Shown here in pieces: positions 8,362-17,136 of a stretch of DNA of 64,000 nt. How positions within the stretch are numbered: the first letter of the stretch is position 1; every line of letters starts with the position of its first letter. The notes under the pieces are model-generated. The model was not told the origin of the DNA. It was given only the letters and a program-made list of their open reading frames with translations, and did no database searches. A program made the translations under genes and the position numbers. Location: assembly GCA_959600905.1 (NCBI GenBank), contig CAUGNO010000004.1:62001-126000 (forward strand), given 5' to 3'. The stretch comes from UMGS1975 sp959600905. Its GTDB lineage: Bacteria; Bacillota; Clostridia; Christensenellales; QAND01.

Positions 8362-9423
8362 TTACGGCAACATGGATTGCAGATGCGCCGGCTGTTTTAA
8401 TGTAAGCCGGTGCTTTTTATCGTGAATACGCCCTTCGGCATAGAGAAAAGTTGCGGTATCCTCTACGGTCTCGATGAGCGGGCGAGGCTGATATCCAAGC
8501 ACCTCTGTTGCCTTATCATGGCAAAACAGGCCATTGCTTGTCAGGGTATACAGAGAGTAGCTGGTATACAGTGGCTTTTGGTGCAATAGCTTATAATACA
8601 ATTCGGATAGGCCGGCTGTTCCTTTGGCAAACCACATGGGCAGCACGATGCGGATTGGGCGCTTGCCGCTGACCTTGTGCACCAGATACAATAGATCCTC
8701 TACTGGCATATAGTGATTGGAAAGAATATAACAGGCGCCTTTCTTGCCTTTTTCTGCCGCTGCGATGATGCCATCCGCCACATCCCGCACATCGACAAAA
8801 TCATATCCACCGCGTACACAGGCCTTCAAACGCCCGTTTAGATAATCCTCCACCATTTGCGTTAGATGGCCGTGGCCATAGTCAAAGGGCCCCAGAATAC
8901 CGGAGGGGTGTACGATGACGGCATCCAGCCCTTGCTTTACGCTATCCAATACAGCCTGAGTGGCCTCCGCCTTGGTTTTGGCATAGGCCCCTACAACGTG
9001 TGCGGGATCAAACTTCGTTTGTTCATAGATCCAACAGCCTTGCCGCTGTTCCTTTAGGGCATGCACGGAAGAGACATGAACCAGTCGACGTACCCGATGC
9101 GCCAAGCACATCGCAATGATGTTTTTGGTTCCGTTTACATTGACGTCATATACATTTTTTTGCACCTTAGAAGCAATGCTTACGATACCGGCTGCATGAA
9201 TTACCACCAGCTCGCTATCCGGCGGGCAGTCGAAAAAGGCCGTCAAGGTGTCCTGTTCGCAAATATTTCCCTGATATATGGTCAGCTGTGGGCAAGGAGC
9301 CAGGTGGCTTTGATCGCCGGGCAGCATCAATGCACGTACTTGATGACCCAGAAGACATAGCTTTTGAACCAAGACATTGCCGAGATGGCCATTGGCTCCG
9401 GTAATACAATAGATCGTCTTCAT
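8362..9423 (-). CDS. NAD(P)-dependent epimerase/dehydratase (extended SDR)
   Basis: 353 residues of the extended short-chain dehydrogenase family, close to dihydroflavonol-4-reductase-like bacterial proteins. The N-terminus holds the nucleotide motif YCITGANGHLGNVLVQ (TGxxGxxG), then VIHAAGIVS, VNVNGTKN, the catalytic Ser in HVSSVHAL and the catalytic YxxxK as YAKTKAEA. VIVHPSGILGPFDYG follows. Start ATG 9423 is seven bases after GGAGGT; an extension to 9432 is less well placed. It is the first gene of the minus-strand epimerase-Nudix-HD-grpB operon. The substrate is unknown. Confidence 0.9.
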   Translation of the reverse strand: MKTIYCITGANGHLGNVLVQKLCLLGHQVRALMLPGDQSHLAPCPQLTIYQGNICEQDTLTAFFDCPPDSELVVIHAAGIVSIASKVQKNVYDVNVNGTKNIIAMCLAHRVRRLVHVSSVHALKEQRQGCWIYEQTKFDPAHVVGAYAKTKAEATQAVLDSVKQGLDAVIVHPSGILGPFDYGHGHLTQMVEDYLNGRLKACVRGGYDFVDVRDVADGIIAAAEKGKKGACYILSNHYMPVEDLLYLVHKVSGKRPIRIVLPMWFAKGTAGLSELYYKLLHQKPLYTSYSLYTLTSNGLFCHDKATEVLGYQPRPLIETVEDTATFLYAEGRIHDKKHRLTLKQPAHLQSMLP

Positions 9424-9489
9424 AAAGAGCACCTCCAGTACATTTGGTTTCTATCATCAGTATATCATATGTGGGCAAGTTCAAAACGG

Positions 9490-9518
9490 AAAAAAGGCGG
9501 CAAAATATGCCGCCTTTT
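9490..9518 (-). terminator. Terminator after the DUF1349 gene
   Basis: A GGCGGC/GCCGCC stem with a 7-nt loop, followed on the minus strand by six T residues. It separates the DUF1349 gene from the epimerase operon. Confidence 0.85.
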
Positions 9519-9535
9519 ATGACTTTTTTGTAAGC

Positions 9536-10108
9536 TTACCACTGGCTTTTCGTAAGCGTAAATTCGCTGAATGTTGCATCGAACTGATGATCGGAAGGAC
9601 TACAGGCGTAGAGACCGGTACGCAGAACCCCGGTACCCTTTTCAAAATGAAACACGCGCATTTGTGAAAATGCGATGCCGTCCAAGCTGTATTCTATGCA
9701 AAAATCCGCCCCGCTTCTGGATAAACGGTAATAGATGGCTTGTACGCTGGTATCGATATCCTGCATGGCCCAATCGGAATAGCCATTGGCCGTTACCACG
9801 CTGCCTAGCTGTTGCAAGGAATCATCGATGTATTCTATGGAGGCCTTAAACCAATTGTCGCTATCCTGGTACACCATCAAACCGCATTGATCGTATTGCG
9901 CGCCATAGACAAAGGAGGCTTTGAAAGTAAAGCAAAAATCTTCCTTAAGCGGCAGCACGAGCGCATGGGCGTTGTCCTTTTGAAATCCGTAGTGCGTTCT
10001 TTGCCAGCAGTCTGTCAAAGGGTCGGTGGTAATTACGATCTTTTCCGCGGAAAGAAAGGACTGTTTGGGCGGATAAATCCATTCGAGATGGTTGATGTCA
10101 AACTTCAT
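9536..10108 (-). CDS. DUF1349 concanavalin-like beta-sandwich protein
   Basis: 190 residues, with the DUF1349 pattern: WQRTHYGF near residue 36, FCFTFKASFVYGAQYDQCGLMVY, WFKASIEYIDDSLQQLGSVVT, then YYRLSRSGADFCIEYSLDG and the C-terminal strand DATFSEFTL. These proteins have a jelly-roll fold like laminarinase or lectin domains and are cytoplasmic here, since no signal peptide is seen. Biochemical role is unknown. ATG 10108 follows AAGGGG. It is a single-gene unit with its own terminator. Confidence 0.82.
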   Translation of the reverse strand: MKFDINHLEWIYPPKQSFLSAEKIVITTDPLTDCWQRTHYGFQKDNAHALVLPLKEDFCFTFKASFVYGAQYDQCGLMVYQDSDNWFKASIEYIDDSLQQLGSVVTANGYSDWAMQDIDTSVQAIYYRLSRSGADFCIEYSLDGIAFSQMRVFHFEKGTGVLRTGLYACSPSDHQFDATFSEFTLTKSQW

Positions 10109-10252
10109 AAAATAACCCCTTTTCCATAGTATTCTGGCAAAGCCGCCATATCTTTATCATACCATACTCCTTAGGAAAAAAGAACACCCGAACTTTGACT
10201 TTGTCAACCAAAAAGGAAAGACGAAAAAATGCCTGATAGAAAGGCGCATCGC

Positions 10253-10281
10253 TTGACAATATTCCATTAAAAACTATATAT
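10253..10281 (+). promoter_or_regulatory. Promoter of the SDR gene
   Basis: TTGACA at 10253-10258, then TATATA/ATATAT after 16-17 bp, about 110 bp before the ATG at 10390. The 281-bp divergent region 10109-10389 holds this promoter; a minus-strand TATGAT near 10160 may serve the DUF1349 gene but lacks a clear -35. Confidence 0.6.
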
Positions 10282-10389
10282 TGAAAAAGAAGAAAATGAT
10301 TGTACTATGCAGTTTCTGCTGGATAGGCAGACAGGCGTCCTTGACAAGCGCAGGGATAGGCCAAATCAAAGATTTGGAGGATAAATGAT

Positions 10390-11205
10390 ATGGCAACATC
10401 TTGGCTGAATTTGGAAGGCAAAACGGTCGTTGTAACGGGCGGAGCGTCCGGAATTGGAAAGGCTGTGGCGCAGGAATTTTTGCAAAACGGCGCCAATGTC
10501 GTCGTTTGTGACATCAACCCCAGCGCCCCGGAATTTGATGAGGCGAACGGAAAATTTGAATATGTGGTGACGGATGTAACGAGCCGCGAAAGCGTAGAGG
10601 CGATGGTGGAAAAAGCCAAGGCTGCCTTTGGGCAGATCGATGTGTTGGTAAACAATGCCGGCATCAACATTCCACGCCTGCTGGTAGATCCCAAAGACCC
10701 CAAAGGGAAATATGAGCTGGATGATAAGGTGTGGGATAAAGTAAGTGCCATCAATTTTAAGGGCGTGTACCTGTGCGCACAGGCCGTGGCTCGTGATATG
10801 GTAGCGCGTAAAGAAGGCGTGATCATCAATATGTCTTCGGAATGCGGGCTGGAAGGCTCGGAGGGCCAAAGCATCTATGCAGCCACTAAGGCGGCCGTCA
10901 ACGCGCTAACCCGTTCTTGGGCGAAAGAGCTCGGTAAGCACAATGTCCGCGTGGTAGGCGTTGCCCCCGGCATTTTGGAAGCAACCGGCTTGCGTACCCT
11001 AGAATATGAGACTGCGCTGAGCTATACCCGCGGCATCACTGTGGATGAGCTGAGGGCTGGATACAGCAAGACCTCTACCACGCCGCTGGGCCGTTCCGGT
11101 AAGCTGACAGAGGTAGCGGATATGGTGAATTACCTGGCCAGCGACCGTGCCAGCTTTGTCTGCGGCGTCACCATCAACGTAGCGGGCGGAAAGACCAGAG
11201 GCTGA
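10390..11205 (+). CDS. Short-chain dehydrogenase, sorbitol-6-phosphate dehydrogenase-like
   Basis: A 271-residue classical SDR. Cofactor motif VVVTGGASGIGKAV, then NNAGIN, catalytic Ser in INMSSECGLEGSEG and YxxxK as YAATKAAVNAL; VVGVAPGILEATG and the C-terminal FVCGVTINVAGGKTRG complete the fold. The opening WLNLEGKTVVVTGG and the inserted loop PRLLVDPKDPKGKYELDDKVWDKVS resemble the lactic-acid-bacterial and clostridial sorbitol-6-phosphate dehydrogenase group, which forms fructose-6-phosphate. There are no sugar transport genes beside it, so substrate is a family inference. ATG 10390 follows TTTGGAGGATAAATGAT. Single gene with promoter and terminator. Confidence 0.88.
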   Translation: MATSWLNLEGKTVVVTGGASGIGKAVAQEFLQNGANVVVCDINPSAPEFDEANGKFEYVVTDVTSRESVEAMVEKAKAAFGQIDVLVNNAGINIPRLLVDPKDPKGKYELDDKVWDKVSAINFKGVYLCAQAVARDMVARKEGVIINMSSECGLEGSEGQSIYAATKAAVNALTRSWAKELGKHNVRVVGVAPGILEATGLRTLEYETALSYTRGITVDELRAGYSKTSTTPLGRSGKLTEVADMVNYLASDRASFVCGVTINVAGGKTRG

Positions 11206-11216
11206 TCTTTAAAATC

Positions 11217-11248
11217 AAAAGAGACAAGCAATTGCTTGTCTCTTTTTT
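11217..11248 (+). terminator. Bidirectional terminator between SDR and GNAT genes
   Basis: A perfect palindrome AGAGACAAGCAATTGCTTGTCTCT flanked by A and T tracts, so it can stop transcripts from both converging genes; the GNAT stop codon lies inside its 3' edge. Confidence 0.9.
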
Positions 11249-11705
11249 ATTGCAGAAAATGCCGCATCGGCGTATAAAGAATCCCGTTTTGCATGGTCTG
11301 CGGCCCAATATCCTCAAACCCGCAACCATGGTAGAAAGCAAGCGCGTATGGAGCGGCGTGCACACTAAGACTTGTACGCCAGGCTTTTTTGGCTAAAAAC
11401 AGCGCATAACGTATCAATGCGCTCCCAACGCCTTGGCCTTGGTAGACGCCCTCTACGAATAGAAGGCTGATGTGTGAAAAGCCACGCAGGGCCAAAACAC
11501 CGATCATCTGCGATTCTTGGTATGCGGCATAGAGTTGTAAACGGCCTGTTTTGCATTGAGGGCCGATATGATCCGGGTGTAGGTATGCGTGAAAAGTACC
11601 GATTCCCTCAGAGGGAAAGGTAGGCGCATTGTATTGGCAAAAGACGTTCCAGCATAACGAAAGGGCCTCTGGCAGCCTATCCGGCGTTACAGGAAGAATT
11701 TCCAT
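11247..11705 (-). CDS. GNAT-family N-acetyltransferase
   Basis: 152 residues with one GNAT domain. The acetyl-CoA-binding motif A is ISLLFVEGVYQGQGVGSALI (Q-x-x-G-x-G), preceded by the strand MIGVLALRG and followed by LSVHAAPYALAFYHGCGF, the usual motif B with Tyr. The acceptor cannot be told. ATG 11705 follows TAGGAG. Convergent with the SDR gene and sharing its terminator. Confidence 0.88.
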   Translation of the reverse strand: MEILPVTPDRLPEALSLCWNVFCQYNAPTFPSEGIGTFHAYLHPDHIGPQCKTGRLQLYAAYQESQMIGVLALRGFSHISLLFVEGVYQGQGVGSALIRYALFLAKKAWRTSLSVHAAPYALAFYHGCGFEDIGPQTMQNGILYTPMRHFLQ

Positions 11706-11811
11706 GATTTTCTCCTAGAAGAATGCTTAGCAATATTACAGAGCCTTTATTATAGCATACAAGCCGAAAATGAGAAGAGAAAATATCGCGCCTGTTGATA
11801 ATAAAAGGGCA

Positions 11812-12666
11812 TTAGGATTTTTCAAATCCCTTGCCAAAGATTTCGCTCGTGTTGCTAACGATGACAAAGCTTTCCGGATCGATACTTTTAACATATTTGC
11901 GTACGTCGTTGGCTTGCATGCGGTTTAAGGCCGTTAGGACTACCGCTACGCTTTCCTGCGTATAGGCACCGCGCGCCTGCCATGCGGTGGCGCCCCGCTT
12001 TAGATGCGTTGTGATGTACTGGCAGGCCTCCTCTGGATGGGAGGTGATGATGGAAAGGCTTTTTCGTCTTGTCAAATTCTCTGTTACATAGTCGATAACC
12101 AGGGAATTGAGGAAAACGCCGAACAGGGAAAACAGCCCTGTTTCTATACCAAAGAGGAATAAAGAGGCAAAGGCAATAAAAAAATCGATGCACATCATGG
12201 ATTTGCCGATATCCAGTGAGGTAAACTTCCTAAGCAGCATCGCTGCAATGTCCGTACCGCCCGTACTGGCGTTTTGGTGGAACAATATGGCTGTTCCGAT
12301 GGCGGGCAGGCAGACGGAAAAGATCAGTTCCAGAAGACGCTGGTCAGTAATGGGGGCAGAGAGAGGGAAAATCCATTCCAGGCCCTGAATAGAGAGGGAG
12401 AAGAGAAGCGTGCAGTATACCGTCCGGGCGCCAAAATCTGAGCTGATGAAGAAAAAACCGACGAGAAGAAACAGGACGTTGATAACAGCGACCAAAAAAG
12501 AAGGCGAGACCATGGGCAGTACGCGCCCAAGTAGGATGGACAGGCCGCTGACGCCGCCGGTGGAAAAATCGTTGGGAAACTTAAAGAAATAAACGCCGAC
12601 GGCCACCAGCAAGGTGCCAAAGGTGAGAAGGAAAAAGTCCTTAAAGGGAAGGGACATCCGTTTCAT
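11812..12666 (-). CDS. YitT-family membrane protein (DUF161 + DUF2179)
   Basis: 284 residues. About five or six membrane segments occupy residues 1-190, with the family motifs FKFPNDFSTGGVSGLSILLG and FHQNASTGGTDIAAMLLRKF; the latter TGGTDI pattern is diagnostic. A cytoplasmic C-terminal DUF2179 domain follows (KSLSIITSHPEEACQYIT, then VVLTALNRMQANDVRKYVKSIDPESFVIV). Function of the family is not established; some members are linked to uptake or osmotic roles. ATG 12666 follows AGGAGG and overlaps the end of the DUF1003 gene by 26 bp, so the two are one transcript. Confidence 0.92.
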   Translation of the reverse strand: MKRMSLPFKDFFLLTFGTLLVAVGVYFFKFPNDFSTGGVSGLSILLGRVLPMVSPSFLVAVINVLFLLVGFFFISSDFGARTVYCTLLFSLSIQGLEWIFPLSAPITDQRLLELIFSVCLPAIGTAILFHQNASTGGTDIAAMLLRKFTSLDIGKSMMCIDFFIAFASLFLFGIETGLFSLFGVFLNSLVIDYVTENLTRRKSLSIITSHPEEACQYITTHLKRGATAWQARGAYTQESVAVVLTALNRMQANDVRKYVKSIDPESFVIVSNTSEIFGKGFEKS

Positions 12667-13201
12667 GCGATCCTCCTGATCGTTCTATCTTTACAGTAAG
12701 CGCTTCCAGAGCCTCATGCAGTTCTTGCTGGCCCATAAGCGCTTCTTCCAATTTATGATGCAGATCCTCGATGATGAATTCCGTTTTCAAATTTACCTGA
12801 AAATCATTTTCCGCCCGTAGCCGGTCCTTTTCTCCCTGCCGATTTTGGCTCATCATCAAAATGGGCGCCTGTATGGCGGACAAACAAGACAGCACCAGAT
12901 TCAGCAGAATATAGGGGTAAGGATCAAAGGCACGGGCGGCCATGACGGCATTGAAGATCATCCACCCCAGCAGCAATACCACAAAGGTAAGCAAAAAAAG
13001 CCAACTGCCGGCAAAGGCAGCCAATTTATCTGCGGCGCGTTGTCCCAATGTCTCGTGCTGCATGGCTGGGTCCTGGGATACTTTTTCATGCAAAATACGA
13101 TGGACGAGGGCATCGTCGTGCAGATCGTCCCTTACGTCCTTTAAAATGCTTTGTACAACACGCTGTTTTTGCCAATCACGGCCAACCAATTTCTTTCTCA
13201 T
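12641..13201 (-). CDS. DUF1003 membrane protein
   Basis: 186 residues. A soluble N-terminus (about 60 residues) precedes two membrane segments: WLFLLTFVVLLLGWMIFNAV and a segment containing YILLNLVLSCLSAIQAPILMM. The family hallmark SAIQAPILMMSQNRQGEKDRLRAENDF-like stretch leads into a C-terminal coiled coil (EFIIEDLHHKLEEALMGQQELHEALEALTV). Function is unknown; relatives were linked loosely to metal or mechanosensitive traits, without proof. Start ATG 13201 is used because residues upstream in the longer frame (to 13273) show no family similarity. Confidence 0.88.
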   Translation of the reverse strand: MRKKLVGRDWQKQRVVQSILKDVRDDLHDDALVHRILHEKVSQDPAMQHETLGQRAADKLAAFAGSWLFLLTFVVLLLGWMIFNAVMAARAFDPYPYILLNLVLSCLSAIQAPILMMSQNRQGEKDRLRAENDFQVNLKTEFIIEDLHHKLEEALMGQQELHEALEALTVKIERSGGSHETDVPSL

Positions 13202-13284
13202 TCGAGGCACCCCTGTTGTTTTTTTACAGTTTGCCCAATGAAAGGAAAACCTTGCATGGCTACAGGATTTCAAAGAGCATAATG

Positions 13285-13308
13285 AAAAAAGGGCTTGGAA
13301 TCAAGCCC
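13285..13308 (-). terminator. Terminator after the beta-hydroxyacid dehydrogenase gene
   Basis: GGGCTTG/CAAGCCC stem with a 4-nt loop, followed on the minus strand by six T residues, 28 bp past the stop codon. Confidence 0.9.
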
Positions 13309-13336
13309 TTTTGCAGCATTGCCGAAGTATGGACAT

Positions 13337-14200
13337 TTATTTGTCAAAATACTTGATGAGCGCCTGCGTACCAAGATCGCCCATTCCCTGATCATCCAGC
13401 AGCTGATACATATCATGCACTTCCTGCAAGACAGGCATTTTCAGCCCTACTTGGCCGGCTTCTTCGATGGCAATATTCATATCCTTGATGTAATGCTTAA
13501 TGAAAAAGCCAGGATCAAAATCCCCCTTGAGCATCCGTGGTGCCATGTTGCTCATTTGCCAGGACCCGGCAGCGCCTTGGCTGATGGAATCCAGCATGGT
13601 TTGGAGATCCAGCCCTACCTTTTTGGCATAGGTCATGGCTTCGCATACGCCGGCAATGGCGCCGCCCAGGGCAATTTGGTTGGCCATTTTGGTATGCTGG
13701 CCCGTACCTGCTTTGCCCTCATACAGGATGGTAGAACCCATTGCTTGGAAAATGGGCAGGCATTGTTCATAGGTTTCTTTTTCGCCGCCTACCATGATGG
13801 ACAGCGTGCCGTTTTTTGCACCAACATCTCCGCCGGATACCGGGGCGTCCAGAGCTTTTAAGCCTTTCTCTTTTGCCGCTGCTTCGATTTTTACCGCAAG
13901 CTGGGGGCTGGTCGTCGTCATATCGATGAGCACGCAGCCTTGGGTTGCCTTGGCCAAAATTGCGCCTTGGCCAAAGTAGACTTCCTCTACATCTTTGGGA
14001 TAGCCCACCATGGTGATGACGGCGTCGCGGCCTGTTGCACAGTGGGCTATGGTGTCGCACCAAAGCGCGCCATCGTTCAAAACATCCTCAACCTTTGCTT
14101 TTGTGCGCGCATAAATGGATACCTCAAAGCCATGCTTCATCAAGTTGCGCACCATCGACTTGCCCATGACGCCTACACCGATAAATCCGATTTTTTTCAT
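13337..14200 (-). CDS. Beta-hydroxyacid dehydrogenase (3-hydroxyisobutyrate / tartronate-semialdehyde reductase family)
   Basis: 287 residues. The NAD(P) motif IGFIGVGVMGKSMVRNL opens the protein; the substrate-binding signature DAPVSGGDVGAKNGTLSIMVGG and the catalytic Lys in GTGQHTKMANQIALGG follow, with the C-terminal helical domain ending YQLLDDQGMGDLGTQALIKYF. This matches the family that includes GarR, 3-hydroxyisobutyrate dehydrogenase and gamma-hydroxybutyrate dehydrogenase; the arrangement resembles GarR/HIBADH but substrate is not settled. ATG 14200 follows AAAGGAG. It is a single gene flanked by terminators. Confidence 0.88.
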   Translation of the reverse strand: MKKIGFIGVGVMGKSMVRNLMKHGFEVSIYARTKAKVEDVLNDGALWCDTIAHCATGRDAVITMVGYPKDVEEVYFGQGAILAKATQGCVLIDMTTTSPQLAVKIEAAAKEKGLKALDAPVSGGDVGAKNGTLSIMVGGEKETYEQCLPIFQAMGSTILYEGKAGTGQHTKMANQIALGGAIAGVCEAMTYAKKVGLDLQTMLDSISQGAAGSWQMSNMAPRMLKGDFDPGFFIKHYIKDMNIAIEEAGQVGLKMPVLQEVHDMYQLLDDQGMGDLGTQALIKYFDK

Positions 14201-14274
14201 CTTTTTAATGCTCCTTTAGCCAATATTTCGCTATGCTTACTATACCGCATTTTGCCGTGGAAGAAAAGAAGAAA

Positions 14275-14294
14275 GGCAGGCCCTGGGGCCTGCC
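14275..14294 (-). terminator. Likely terminator after the COG2509 gene
   Basis: GGCAGGCC/GGCCTGCC stem with a 4-nt loop; on the minus strand it is followed by TTTCTTCTTTTCTT, an imperfect T tract. Confidence 0.65.
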
Positions 14295-14307
14295 CTTGCA
14301 ATGCGCA

Positions 14308-15705
14308 TTATGCCAGAGCACGCCCCATCAGCACACCCATGCTGGAAGCCATCATCAGCCCTCTGGTCCAGCCGCTGGAATCGCCTAAGCAATGCAGCCC
14401 TTTGATGTTGGTATTGAATTGCTCGTCCATTTGGATCCGGTTGGAGTAAAACTTGATCTCGGGAGCATAGAGCAGCGTTTCGTTGCTGGCAAAGCCGGGG
14501 ACGATTTTATCAAACGCTTGAATAAAGCTGATGATATTCATCATGGTACGATAAGGCAAAGCGCTGGTGATATCGCCCGCCACTGCATCTGGCATGGTGG
14601 GACGCACATTGCTGCGCTCCAATTCCTCTGGCCAGGTACGCTTTCCGCTCAAAATATCGCCGAAACGCTGCACCAGAATATGGCCGTTGGCAAGCATATT
14701 CACCAATTCGCCGACCCGTTTGGCATAAGCTATGGGCTGGTTGAACGGCGTGCTGAAGTTGTGGGAACACAAAATGGCGACGTTTGTATTGTCGCTTTTC
14801 AGTTTTTTGTAGGAATGTCCGTTTACTACAGCTAGATTATTGTCATAGTTTTCCTGCGCGACAAATCCGCCGGGGTTTTGGCAGAAAGTACGCACCTTAT
14901 TTTCAAACGGCGGCGGATAGCCAATGAGCTTGGATTCATAGAGTACGTTGTTGACTTCCTCCATGACCTCGTTTCGCACTTCTACACGCACACCGATATC
15001 CACTGTGCCGGGCTGGTGGGCAACGCCGTGCTTTTCACAGACGCTTTCCAGCCAATCTGCGCCTTTTCGCCCGGCGGCAACCACGACGGTATCAGCAGAT
15101 ATTCTCTGCGTTTGTTCTGGATGGAAAGCATCGCTGACTAGCACGCCCCGGCAGACTCCGCCTTCAATCAAAAGATCCTCGCAGGCATGGTGAAACAAAA
15201 TCTCTACCCCGCTGGCCAACAGATGCTGTTCGATCTTGCCGTAGATTTCCTGCGCCATTTCCGTGCCCAAATGGCGGATGGGGCAATCCACGAGCTTTAA
15301 GCCGGCAGCAATGGCATTTTTTCGGATGGCCTTGATCTTTTCCGTATCGCTGACGCCCTCCACCTTAGGGTCGGCGCCATAGCTTAAATAGATCTGATCG
15401 GTATAATCAATGGTCTCTTGTGCCTTGGCAGCACCGATCAGGCGGGGTAGATCTCCGCCTACCTCATAGCTTAACGAAAGCTTTCCATCTGAGAAAGCGC
15501 CTGCACCGGAAAAGCCCGATGTGATATGGCAGGAAGGCTTACAGCTAACACATTCCTTTGTGACGGACTTGGGGCATTTCCGCTTCTCGATAGGGCTGCC
15601 TTTTTCGATGATCAGAATCTTTTTCTGACTTTTTTTCTGGATCATCTCGATGGCGGTAAAAATTCCGGCCGGGCCTGCACCCACGATGATAACATCATAC
15701 TTCAT
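14308..15705 (-). CDS. COG2509-type FAD-dependent dehydrogenase
   Basis: 465 residues. The FAD-binding Rossmann motif YDVIIVGAGPAGIFTAIEM begins the protein and is followed by IIEKGSPIEKRKCPK. A cysteine cluster (C-PKSVTKE-CVSC-KPSC) and then TSGFSGAGAFSDGKLSLS are the hallmarks of the uncharacterised COG2509 flavoproteins. A second FAD contact is near TVVVAAGRKGADWLE and the C-terminal GLHCLGDSSGWTRGLMMASSMG binds flavin. Physiological substrate unknown. The second ATG (15705) is chosen because AAGGAG is nine bases upstream, whereas the ATG at 15714 abuts that site. Confidence 0.88.
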   Translation of the reverse strand: MKYDVIIVGAGPAGIFTAIEMIQKKSQKKILIIEKGSPIEKRKCPKSVTKECVSCKPSCHITSGFSGAGAFSDGKLSLSYEVGGDLPRLIGAAKAQETIDYTDQIYLSYGADPKVEGVSDTEKIKAIRKNAIAAGLKLVDCPIRHLGTEMAQEIYGKIEQHLLASGVEILFHHACEDLLIEGGVCRGVLVSDAFHPEQTQRISADTVVVAAGRKGADWLESVCEKHGVAHQPGTVDIGVRVEVRNEVMEEVNNVLYESKLIGYPPPFENKVRTFCQNPGGFVAQENYDNNLAVVNGHSYKKLKSDNTNVAILCSHNFSTPFNQPIAYAKRVGELVNMLANGHILVQRFGDILSGKRTWPEELERSNVRPTMPDAVAGDITSALPYRTMMNIISFIQAFDKIVPGFASNETLLYAPEIKFYSNRIQMDEQFNTNIKGLHCLGDSSGWTRGLMMASSMGVLMGRALA

Positions 15706-15960
15706 ACGAAACATCTCCTTAATTCGGACAGCAAAAAACAGCCGACATCCTTTATTGTACCGAATGCAGCGAAACTTATTTTCTTTGCTATGCTGAGGTG
15801 AAAAATGGACTTAAATAAAACGAAAAGAATAGGGATGTATCCCAAACGCTTGTATCTTACCAGCAAATGACAGCAGATGCAAGTTAAAGCAAGATCCCTA
15901 GGATTTCTGCGGCATTTTACGCTATAATAACCACAATACCCCCAAAGGAGGGATGGTGCT

Positions 15961-17106
15961 GTGGAAAAGATGTCCACAAAGAAAATCATCGGGATCCTCA
16001 CCTTTGCCATCGTGCTGTTTGCAGCGATGCAGAATTTGGATATCGTAGGAAGAGCGGTAGGCACCGTGCTGGGCTTGGTTTCCCCCTTTTTGATAGGAGG
16101 ATGCATCGCCTTTATTCTCAATGTACCCATGCGCTTTTTAGAGGCAAAGCTGTTTGGACATTTGAAAAAGGGATGGCTGAAAAAAGCTAAGCGGCCTTTG
16201 AGCCTACTGCTGACGATGGTGCTGTTGATTGTTGTATTCTGGGCCGTTGGAAGATTTATTTTCCCACAGCTGGCCCATTCCTTTGGAATGCTGAAAAGCA
16301 GCATACCGCAGGGGCTTGCTAGAATACAGCAATGGATGGCGCCTTATGCCCAAAAGACGCCGCAGCTGGTGGAATGGATCGAGGGGTTACAGATTGATTG
16401 GAGCGCAGTCCTGGACCAGGTTTATACATTCCTTCAGCATGGTGCGCTGAACCTGGTGGGTGGACTTGTCAGCGCCACGGTTTCGGTTGTCAGCGGAGTG
16501 GTCAGCTTTTTCATCAGTTTTGTCTTTGCTGTCTATCTATTGGCCAGAAAGGAAATATTGGTGCGCCAGGCAAAGATGCTGTTGTATGCCAATTTGCCGG
16601 ATAGACGTGCGCAAAACATCGTAGAAATAGGCCGCCTGACAGAACGGACGTTTGCCAGCTTTCTTTCAGGCCAGTGTGTAGAGGCTTTGATCCTTGGCTG
16701 TATGTTTGTCGTTACGCTGTGGCTGCTGGGATTTCCGTACGCGATACTCATTGGTGTATTGGTGGCGTTTACAGCCTTGATTCCCGTTTTTGGCGCCTTT
16801 ATCGGATGTGTTTTCGGAGCGTTTTTCATCCTAATGGTAAACCCCGTGCAGGCGTTTTGGTTCATTGTGGTATTCTTGGCTTTGCAGCAGTTGGAGGCAA
16901 ATCTTGTATATCCGCGCGTTGTGGGCCATTCGGTACGCTTACCCTCTATATGGGTCTTGGTGGCGGTTACGCTGGGGGGCAGCACGTTTGGTGTTTTGGG
17001 GATGCTGGTGTTTATTCCGTTGTTTGCCGTGGCGTATACACTGATTGGGCAGAATACAAAACAAAAGCTGAGCAAAAAGACAGTGCCAGAGGATAGGTTG
17101 AAATAA
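15961..17106 (+). CDS. AI-2E-family transporter / PerM-like permease
   Basis: 381 residues with eight predicted membrane segments and the long loop after TM3 (amphipathic region around residues 100-150) that marks this family. Typical segments are FLIGGCIAFILNVPMRFLE near the start, SFFISFVFAVYLLARKE near residue 185, and in the C-half GFPYAILIGVLVAFTALIPVFGAFIG and ANLVYPRVVGHSVRLPSIWVLVAV. Members export small molecules or ions such as Na+; substrate here is unknown. It starts with GTG 15961, eight bases after AAAGGAGGG. A TATAAT with weak -35 lies at 15923-15928. Confidence 0.9.
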   Translation: MEKMSTKKIIGILTFAIVLFAAMQNLDIVGRAVGTVLGLVSPFLIGGCIAFILNVPMRFLEAKLFGHLKKGWLKKAKRPLSLLLTMVLLIVVFWAVGRFIFPQLAHSFGMLKSSIPQGLARIQQWMAPYAQKTPQLVEWIEGLQIDWSAVLDQVYTFLQHGALNLVGGLVSATVSVVSGVVSFFISFVFAVYLLARKEILVRQAKMLLYANLPDRRAQNIVEIGRLTERTFASFLSGQCVEALILGCMFVVTLWLLGFPYAILIGVLVAFTALIPVFGAFIGCVFGAFFILMVNPVQAFWFIVVFLALQQLEANLVYPRVVGHSVRLPSIWVLVAVTLGGSTFGVLGMLVFIPLFAVAYTLIGQNTKQKLSKKTVPEDRLK

Positions 17107-17136
17107 AAAAAGAGCCATATGGCTCTTTTTATTTTT
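17105..17136 (+). terminator. Bidirectional terminator between the permease and plsY-like genes
   Basis: AAAAAAAGAGCC-ATAT-GGCTCTTTTTATTTTT. The stem is flanked by A and T tracts, so it works for both converging genes. Confidence 0.88.

Noticed and set aside
13295..13861. 188-codon plus-strand frame opposite the beta-hydroxyacid dehydrogenase gene
   Set aside because: Antisense to a conserved enzyme and starts within its terminator.
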